Source: Clostridium disporicum (GTDB lineage Bacteria > Bacillota > Clostridia > Clostridiales > Clostridiaceae). Taken from it: 64,000 nt of DNA. Of the stretch, positions 59,182 through 64,000 are shown piece by piece. The stretch's first letter is position 1. The number at the start of each line of letters is the position of its first letter. The position numbers were made by a program, and so were the translations under genes. The DNA lies in NCBI RefSeq assembly GCF_001405015.1, contig NZ_CYZX01000006.1, positions 1 to 64,000 on the forward strand. The letters run 5' to 3'. The notes under the pieces were generated by a model. It saw only the letters and a list, made by a program, of their open reading frames with translations. It was not told the origin of the DNA and did not search any database.

Positions 59182-60948
59182 ATGTTTAAAGGGATTAATA
59201 CGTATAGTATGTTGAAAAATGGAACAATAGCAGTACTTACTATGTTTGGAGTTGGAATTCTTTTTGGTGAAAAGAATATAATGCTTGCTTTTCCTATAGC
59301 TTTAACATCAGCGGTACTTGGGAGACAAAATTTTAAGGTAAAGACTTTTAATAAAACAATTAGGATAATATTAATGGATTTAATTATTGTAACATTAGCT
59401 TATATTTCAAGATTAAATATATTTATAGGAATTTTTATAAATTTTATAAGTATATTTTTAATTATGTACACTATAACAAGTCCATATGACCCAACATTTT
59501 ATAAGCCTTTTATTATGTTGTATGCATTTACACAATATGCATGGGTACCTCTAAATAAAATGCCAGCAAGATATTTATCAGTAATATTTGGAGTTTTGGT
59601 TATAGTAATATGTAATAAAATAGTTAATGAAATAAATGAAAAAAGCCTTTTAGGAAAGAGCATATATAAGGCGCTAAGCTTAATATCAGAAGGCTTAAAA
59701 GATATATTAGAAGGTAACTATACTAAAAAGAAAGAGCTAGAGTGTACAAATATTATGAGAGCTTTAGCGTATAAAGTTTATGTATCTAGATATAAAGATT
59801 ATCTTACAACTAATTTAGGGCAAATTCAGTTTAAGATATTTATGGATATAGAACATCTTAATCTTTTTCTAAGAAAGATTGAAGAAGGTTATTCACATAA
59901 GGATATAACTAAGAGAGAGATTGAAGAGTTAATTAGCTTGTTAGAACAAATCAAGAAATTTTCTAATGGAAATATAAACGTAGAACAAGTAGTTAACGAA
60001 ACAAATAGATATGTAAATAAATATATTAAAGAAGCAAAGTATGGATATGAAATATCAGTTATTTTAATTAATTTAAGCAAAAATATTAATTCATTAAATG
60101 CAGTAGATAGAAGAGAAATAAATAAGGTATATGAAAAATGGCAAAGAAGTTATCTAGATAAAACTAGATATACTTTTAAAGAATACTTTAGAAAGGATAG
60201 TATAAGATTTAAGTTTGCCATGAGAATGGCTATAACATTAACTTTATCACTTTTCATAGGAGAAATTTTAGGATTTTATAAAATAATATGGGCAATAATC
60301 ACTATTATGTCAGTGATACAACCGTATTACGAGGATACATTAAAGAAGACAAAAGATAGAGTAGTAGGAAATACAATAGCTATAATATTTACAGGTGTAG
60401 CTATAAATCTGATAGATAATAAATTTGTAACAATAGCAATTTTAATAGCATCATTATATTTACTTTATGCCTTTAAGGAATATCATAAGATATCACTTTT
60501 TGCTGCCATTGCATCTATATCGGTTTCTTCATTAAGTAATAATATAAATGAACTTTTACTTTATAGAATTGCATATGTAATAGTTGGAGTTTTAATAGTA
60601 ATAATAGCAAATAAATATATATTTCCTTATAAATTACAAGATGGTATCAGACAACTTGAAGAAAAGGTAAAAAGGTATAATGAGATGTTACTCAAAGAAG
60701 GAAAATTATATTTGCAAGATGAAGGAGATATACATATTGTAAGAGATATAATTATTCATTTAACACTTATGAATCAAAAGCTATATCTTAGAAATATACA
60801 ATATGGAGATGAAAATGTAGATATATTTATTGATGATAATACATATTTTGCTATTGAAGTAGGATATTCCATTCTTATGTCTTATGGAAAAAGTAAAGAA
60901 TTTAAGGAAAAAAAGCTTGAAGAGATAAGTAAATTGAAGTTAAACTAA
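59182..60948 (+). CDS. FUSC-family membrane protein
   Basis: A 588-aa protein with an N-terminal group of membrane helices (about 10-145), a long soluble helical region (about 150-350) and a second group of helices (about 352-480). The second group contains AMRMAITLTLSLFIGEILG, IIWAIITIMSVIQPYYEDTLKKTKDR and VVGNTIAIIFTG, matching the FUSC-like (aromatic acid exporter/fusaric acid resistance) pattern. It probably exports small organic acids or toxins. The marR gene follows after 62 bases, which suggests control by its substrate. GAGGAG precedes the start. Confidence 0.85.
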   Translation: MFKGINTYSMLKNGTIAVLTMFGVGILFGEKNIMLAFPIALTSAVLGRQNFKVKTFNKTIRIILMDLIIVTLAYISRLNIFIGIFINFISIFLIMYTITSPYDPTFYKPFIMLYAFTQYAWVPLNKMPARYLSVIFGVLVIVICNKIVNEINEKSLLGKSIYKALSLISEGLKDILEGNYTKKKELECTNIMRALAYKVYVSRYKDYLTTNLGQIQFKIFMDIEHLNLFLRKIEEGYSHKDITKREIEELISLLEQIKKFSNGNINVEQVVNETNRYVNKYIKEAKYGYEISVILINLSKNINSLNAVDRREINKVYEKWQRSYLDKTRYTFKEYFRKDSIRFKFAMRMAITLTLSLFIGEILGFYKIIWAIITIMSVIQPYYEDTLKKTKDRVVGNTIAIIFTGVAINLIDNKFVTIAILIASLYLLYAFKEYHKISLFAAIASISVSSLSNNINELLLYRIAYVIVGVLIVIIANKYIFPYKLQDGIRQLEEKVKRYNEMLLKEGKLYLQDEGDIHIVRDIIIHLTLMNQKLYLRNIQYGDENVDIFIDDNTYFAIEVGYSILMSYGKSKEFKEKKLEEISKLKLN

Positions 60949-61010
60949 CAATGTACTTGTTCAATTTAGGAAAAGTAGCATTACTTTAAAGAGTGGGAGA
61001 TACACATATT

Positions 61011-61445
61011 ATGGAAAGAAAAAACAAAGCGTTTAGGGCTGCTATGATGATAAAGGAATTATACTCGAAAACTACTAATATAATTAGTGATAATCTTAGG
61101 GAGAGCGGCTTAACTCATCAACAATGTATGGTTATTCAATTAATTGCTCACAAAAAAGAAATGACTATTACAGAGCTTTGTAAAGAAATGTCTTTAGCGA
61201 AAGGTACTGTTTCGGGAATAGTACAAAGACTAGAAAAACTAGGTTACTTAGAAAAAGAAAAAAGAGAAGATGATAAGAGAAATACTTATATAAAATTCTC
61301 TAAAAATGGATTAGATTTTGCTAATACATTTAAGAGTAATATGAGTAGTAGCTTTGAAAATATATTTAGTAATTGTAGTGAAGAAGATATGGATGAAATG
61401 ATAGTAGATTTAAGAAAGATATTAAACAAAATTGAAGGAAAATAG
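61011..61445 (+). CDS. MarR-family transcriptional regulator
   Basis: The 144-aa winged-helix regulator has the MarR DNA-binding block MTITELCKEMSLAKGTVSGI, then VQRLEKLGYLEKEKREDDKRNTYIKFSKNG (wing with DDKRNT). The start at 61011 is preceded by GGGAG at a slightly long distance; a GTG at 60993 would include that site. It probably regulates the exporter gene just upstream. The modular hairpin array begins about ten bases after its stop. Confidence 0.9.
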   Translation: MERKNKAFRAAMMIKELYSKTTNIISDNLRESGLTHQQCMVIQLIAHKKEMTITELCKEMSLAKGTVSGIVQRLEKLGYLEKEKREDDKRNTYIKFSKNGLDFANTFKSNMSSSFENIFSNCSEEDMDEMIVDLRKILNKIEGK

Positions 61446-61455
61446 AAATAAATTG

Positions 61456-61647
61456 TTCGCGAAGCTCACAGGTGAAAGGTCGACTTCATCGAAGTGAAAA
61501 GGCTACTAACGTAGCGGGGAAAAGTTAACTTAAGTTAAAGTGAAAGGTACTAATGTAGACACTTTTCACTATTGCTATAGGCATTATTTTCACTGTCACG
61601 CCAGTGACATTTTCCCCTTTGACGAAGTCAAACTTTTCACCAAAGTG
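61456..61647. repeat. Modular array of short hairpins between convergent genes
   Basis: At least seven short inverted repeats follow each other: TTCGCGAA (about 61456), ACTTC-ATC-GAAGT (61473-61485), GCTAC-TAAC-GTAGC (61502-61515), TTAACTTAAGTTAA (61525-61538), TGTCAC-GCCA-GTGACA (61594-61609), TTTGAC-GAA-GTCAAA (61618-61632) and CAC-CAAA-GTG (61638-61647). The spacers read GTGAAA(A)GG before about 61550 and TTTTCAC after it, so the whole array is also a large inverted repeat around 61553. The last 30 bases recur exactly at 13116-13145. It resembles a REP-like mosaic element and could end transcription from both sides. Confidence 0.75.
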
Positions 61648-61660
61648 CTTTAAACTTTAT

Positions 61661-63010
61661 TTAAAATGTTCTATGAAGTATTGATATTTTATCATCGTCT
61701 TCAAAGTCTTTTAGAGAGTTTATGCCTAATTCTCCTAATACATCATCTAGAGTTGAGCTATGAGCAGCAATCTTTATAGGGGAATAAAAAGCAAAGTTAT
61801 TTGTTGCCATTGTACCTTCTTCTTTAGGAATAAGTACTTTAGGTCCACCAACACAACCGCCGATACAACCCATGCCTTCTATAAAGTTACCATCTATTTC
61901 ACCCTTCATAGCTTTATCCAATAGCTCTTTGCAAGCTTTTACACCATCAGCTTTAACAGCTTTAAGGTGCTCACTTTTATTAGGATATAATTCTTCAACC
62001 ATTTCGTTTATAGCAACTGAAACTCCCCCAGCTCTTCCGTATAATCGGCCTCCTTTAGATGCGTACTCAACACTTGGAATACCTTGGAGTTCTTCAGGAT
62101 GTATATCTAAAATTTGAAATATTGAATCTAGTTCTTGATATGTTAATACAAAATCTATAGCACCGGCTATATCTTTTTCTTTAGCTTCAGCTTTTTTAGC
62201 TATGCAAGGGCCAATAAAGACTACCTTTGCATCTTTGTTTAGTTTTTTTATGACTCTTCCTGCAGCAACCATAGGTGATACTGAAGGAGAAAGGTCAGGA
62301 ACTAATTCTTTATAAACTTTCTTTAGCATTCCAACCCACATTGGACAACAACATGAAGTAATCATTAAGTCATTAGGGCCATTAACATGCTTATTAAATT
62401 CAACAGCTTCTTTTATTGTAAGCATATCAGCTGCAAAAGCGACCTCAAGCATATCTGTAAAACCAACTTTCATTAAAGCTGCTCTTAATTGATCCATTGT
62501 TACGTTAGGACCAAATTGACCAATTATTGATGGTGCTACGGCAGCTACTACTGTTTTATTATGATTTATAAGATCTTTAATAGGTATAAATTCAACTCTA
62601 TCTAATATTTTACCATCCTTACATGCATCTACACATAATCCACATTCAACGCAAGTATTTTGATCTATATAAGTGGTGTGTTTTTTATCATCATATTTAA
62701 TAGCGTCAAAAGGGCAAGTAGCTTGACATCTAAATTTATGATTTTCATCTTGAGTACAGTTAGTAGTACATTCTTCAAGCTTAGATACGATACGTTTATT
62801 TACTGCATAGTTAGTTATAGCTTTTTTTAAGTTATATACAAAGTTATTATCAAAAGGAATATCTACACCACAAAGAGAAGTGATAATTTTAAATGTCTCT
62901 TGTGGAGATTTATCATGACAAGTCATTATCATATTAAGTGTCTCATCAAAATTTCCTGTATAATATGATTTAACTAAATCATCAAATAAATCACTATATT
63001 TACTATTCAT
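61661..63010 (-). CDS. [FeFe]-hydrogenase-like protein, probably a sensory or non-canonical clade
   Basis: A 449-aa protein with a helical N-terminus, an iron-sulfur region with Cys81, 85, 95 and 99 and the ferredoxin motif Cys120-x2-Cys-x2-Cys-x3-Cys130, then an H-cluster domain. The H-cluster motifs are variants: TSCCCPMW (218-225; usual TSCCPxW), GPCIAKKAEA (267-276; usual MPCxxKxxE) and MGCIGGCVGGP (380-390; usual MxCxxGCxxGGGxP). All four H-cluster cysteines appear to be present. The variants resemble the poorly studied sensory (group C/D) clades, though no PAS or kinase domain is present. AGGAGG precedes the start. Confidence 0.85.
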   Translation of the reverse strand: MNSKYSDLFDDLVKSYYTGNFDETLNMIMTCHDKSPQETFKIITSLCGVDIPFDNNFVYNLKKAITNYAVNKRIVSKLEECTTNCTQDENHKFRCQATCPFDAIKYDDKKHTTYIDQNTCVECGLCVDACKDGKILDRVEFIPIKDLINHNKTVVAAVAPSIIGQFGPNVTMDQLRAALMKVGFTDMLEVAFAADMLTIKEAVEFNKHVNGPNDLMITSCCCPMWVGMLKKVYKELVPDLSPSVSPMVAAGRVIKKLNKDAKVVFIGPCIAKKAEAKEKDIAGAIDFVLTYQELDSIFQILDIHPEELQGIPSVEYASKGGRLYGRAGGVSVAINEMVEELYPNKSEHLKAVKADGVKACKELLDKAMKGEIDGNFIEGMGCIGGCVGGPKVLIPKEEGTMATNNFAFYSPIKIAAHSSTLDDVLGELGINSLKDFEDDDKISILHRTF

Positions 63011-63113
63011 ATTTTCCTCCTATAAATAAAGATTTAAAAGTGAGAGCTCGTTCAAACTAACAGTAGATATTGTTAGTATATATTTTAGGAAAAGATTTTA
63101 TGTACTTATAAGA

Positions 63114-63155
63114 AAAAACTTTAACAAAGGTTTCCCAATGTTAAAGTTTTTTAAG
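63114..63155. terminator. Bidirectional terminator
   Basis: AAAAACTTTAACA (63114-63126) pairs perfectly with TGTTAAAGTTTTT (63139-63151), A-rich before and T-rich after. It lies just beyond the stop of the minus-strand DHHW-family gene. Confidence 0.8.
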
Positions 63156-63167
63156 TAATGGAATAAT

Positions 63168-64000
63168 TTAATTTTCAATATTTAATATAGAATCATCACT
63201 ATTAAATGTATTAGAATTATATAAGAACAAGACATCTGTTATTTCTTTATTTTCAATTAATTTGTCTAAGTCATCATAATAATATCTTAAATCAACTACA
63301 TTAATTTCTCCGTAGTGAGATGTTAAAAAAGGTAGAAAGCAATTTGCATAGGAATCTTTAATGATTAACAATTTCTTATTTGGATCACCTAAGGTTTTTA
63401 TATTTATTAATGCATGATTTCCACCACTAAACACACAATACTTATCTTTTTTATCTAAGTATTCACTATCAAAGAGGCTTGTACTTTTGATTTGTTCACT
63501 TACATAATTAACAACAAAATCAGATTCTTTAGGAATATATACATCAATACTATCTGACACTTTGCCTTTTGTACCTATTTTAGAGGATAGGCTACCATAA
63601 AATGAATTAGTAACATTAACAATATCAAAATCATCAATAGACTTTGGTGTTAAGCCTAATTTTTCACACATTACTGTGTAAGCGATATATGCTCCTTTAC
63701 TTGTCCAGTGATGATCTGTTTTATAGAAGAGGTAGTCATCTTTATTTTGATTTAAAGCTTCATATGGGTTTATGGTAATAATATTATCATTTAATCCAGA
63801 AAAACCTTATTTATATAATCTAGCTCATCATCATTAGGAGCATATTTAGGTAGTTTTTCTTCAAGAACTTTAGTTGCTGTAGGTGTCAGAATAAAGCTCA
63901 TATTCAAATTGCTATATCTTTCATAAAAGGAGTTTATTGCAGCTATTTTGGCATCAGTTTCTTCCTGTGATGCCTCTATAAATTTTTCAAATAGCTGTCC
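63168..64000 (-). pseudogene. DHHW-family protein (SGNH/AlgJ-like), frameshifted and cut by the right edge
   Basis: Read on the minus strand, the frame entering from the window edge codes for about 68 residues (including SFYERYSNLNMSFILTPTAT) and stops at about 63794. The sequence continues in the next frame with GFSGLNDNIITINPYEALNQ and the hallmark TDHHWTSKGAY (63705-63716 codes DHHW), through KDSYANCFLPFL to the stop at 63168. One base missing in an A5 run at 63800-63804 (T5 on the coding strand) would account for the break. DHHW proteins are SGNH-type enzymes or partners linked to O-acetylation of surface polysaccharide. A sequencing error, decay or slippage at the homopolymer are all possible. 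Confidence 0.75.

Noticed and set aside
61456..61647. Hairpin array considered as a riboswitch or a CRISPR leader
   Set aside because: It lies at the 3' ends of two convergent genes, has different hairpin arms in each module and no equal-length spacers.

Overview
The window is AT-rich DNA with strong AGGAGG-type ribosome binding sites, many A/T-ending codons, dense intrinsic terminators, cotJ spore-coat operons, an [FeFe]-hydrogenase-like protein and CNNM/CorC, MATE and Rrf2 families. This points to an anaerobic spore-forming Firmicute, most likely Clostridium in the strict sense; the species cannot be named from this window. Coding strands switch often, and most units are one to three genes long and separated by hairpin terminators.

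Layout. 0-4.2 kb is an accessory patch. It holds the end of an IS1182-like insertion sequence at the left edge, a 121-aa protein with an internal repeat, an Imm-5-like protein, an XRE repressor with two palindromic operators, an ANT(6)-like aminoglycoside adenylyltransferase, a small zinc-ribbon protein and a broken small gene. The patch is bracketed by two copies of one ~85-bp promoter/leader. 4.2-5.9 kb is a CsoR/RcnR-type metal sensor plus MATE exporter operon with G/C-tract operators. 6-12 kb has a K+ channel, a two-component system next to a fused ABC ATPase-permease, and an LCP cell-wall ligase. 13-27 kb has ChrA, an orphan small RNA, CNNM/CorC, DUF1287, MBL-fold, NUDIX, ADP-ribosylglycohydrolase, a His/Cys-repeat protein, an alpha/beta hydrolase, Rrf2, a class A beta-lactamase-like protein and a monofunctional GT51. 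27.2-33.9 kb is a seven-gene operon: a Nik/Opp-type ABC importer (two permeases, binding lipoprotein, two ATPases) bracketed by two paralogous methyltransferases. 34-38.7 kb has three copies of a small repeat protein ending in a GNGY motif, an XRE regulator and a TetR/alcohol-dehydrogenase cluster. 38.8-43.3 kb is MarR plus a heterodimeric ABC exporter. 45-48 kb has a lipoprotein with two FMN-binding-like repeats, ZupT and four tRNAs (Arg, Lys, Val, Gly). 48-57 kb has an LPG-synthase-like membrane protein, an M24 peptidase, a membrane-protein pair, NatAB-like ABC genes and an HI0933-type flavoprotein. 56.7-59 kb has two tandem cotJABC operons. 59-64 kb has FUSC plus MarR, a modular hairpin array, the hydrogenase-like protein and a frameshifted DHHW-family gene cut by the right edge.

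Most interesting leads: (i) a possible nickel circuit, in which the CsoR-family protein carries the His-Cys-His-Cys spacing described for nickel-sensing InrS, and G/C-tract operator-like sites lie both at its own operon and next to the -35 box of the methyltransferase-bracketed Nik/Opp operon 22 kb away; (ii) the three-copy MTGxGNGY repeat-protein family with a shared 5' leader; (iii) a lipoprotein with two DAVTGAT motifs matching the FMN-transferase target pattern; (iv) a modular array of short hairpins at 61.45-61.65 kb, one module of which recurs exactly at 13.1 kb; (v) an orphan promoter-hairpin-terminator unit at 14.8-14.94 kb. All family calls come from reading translated sequence; no database search was run.
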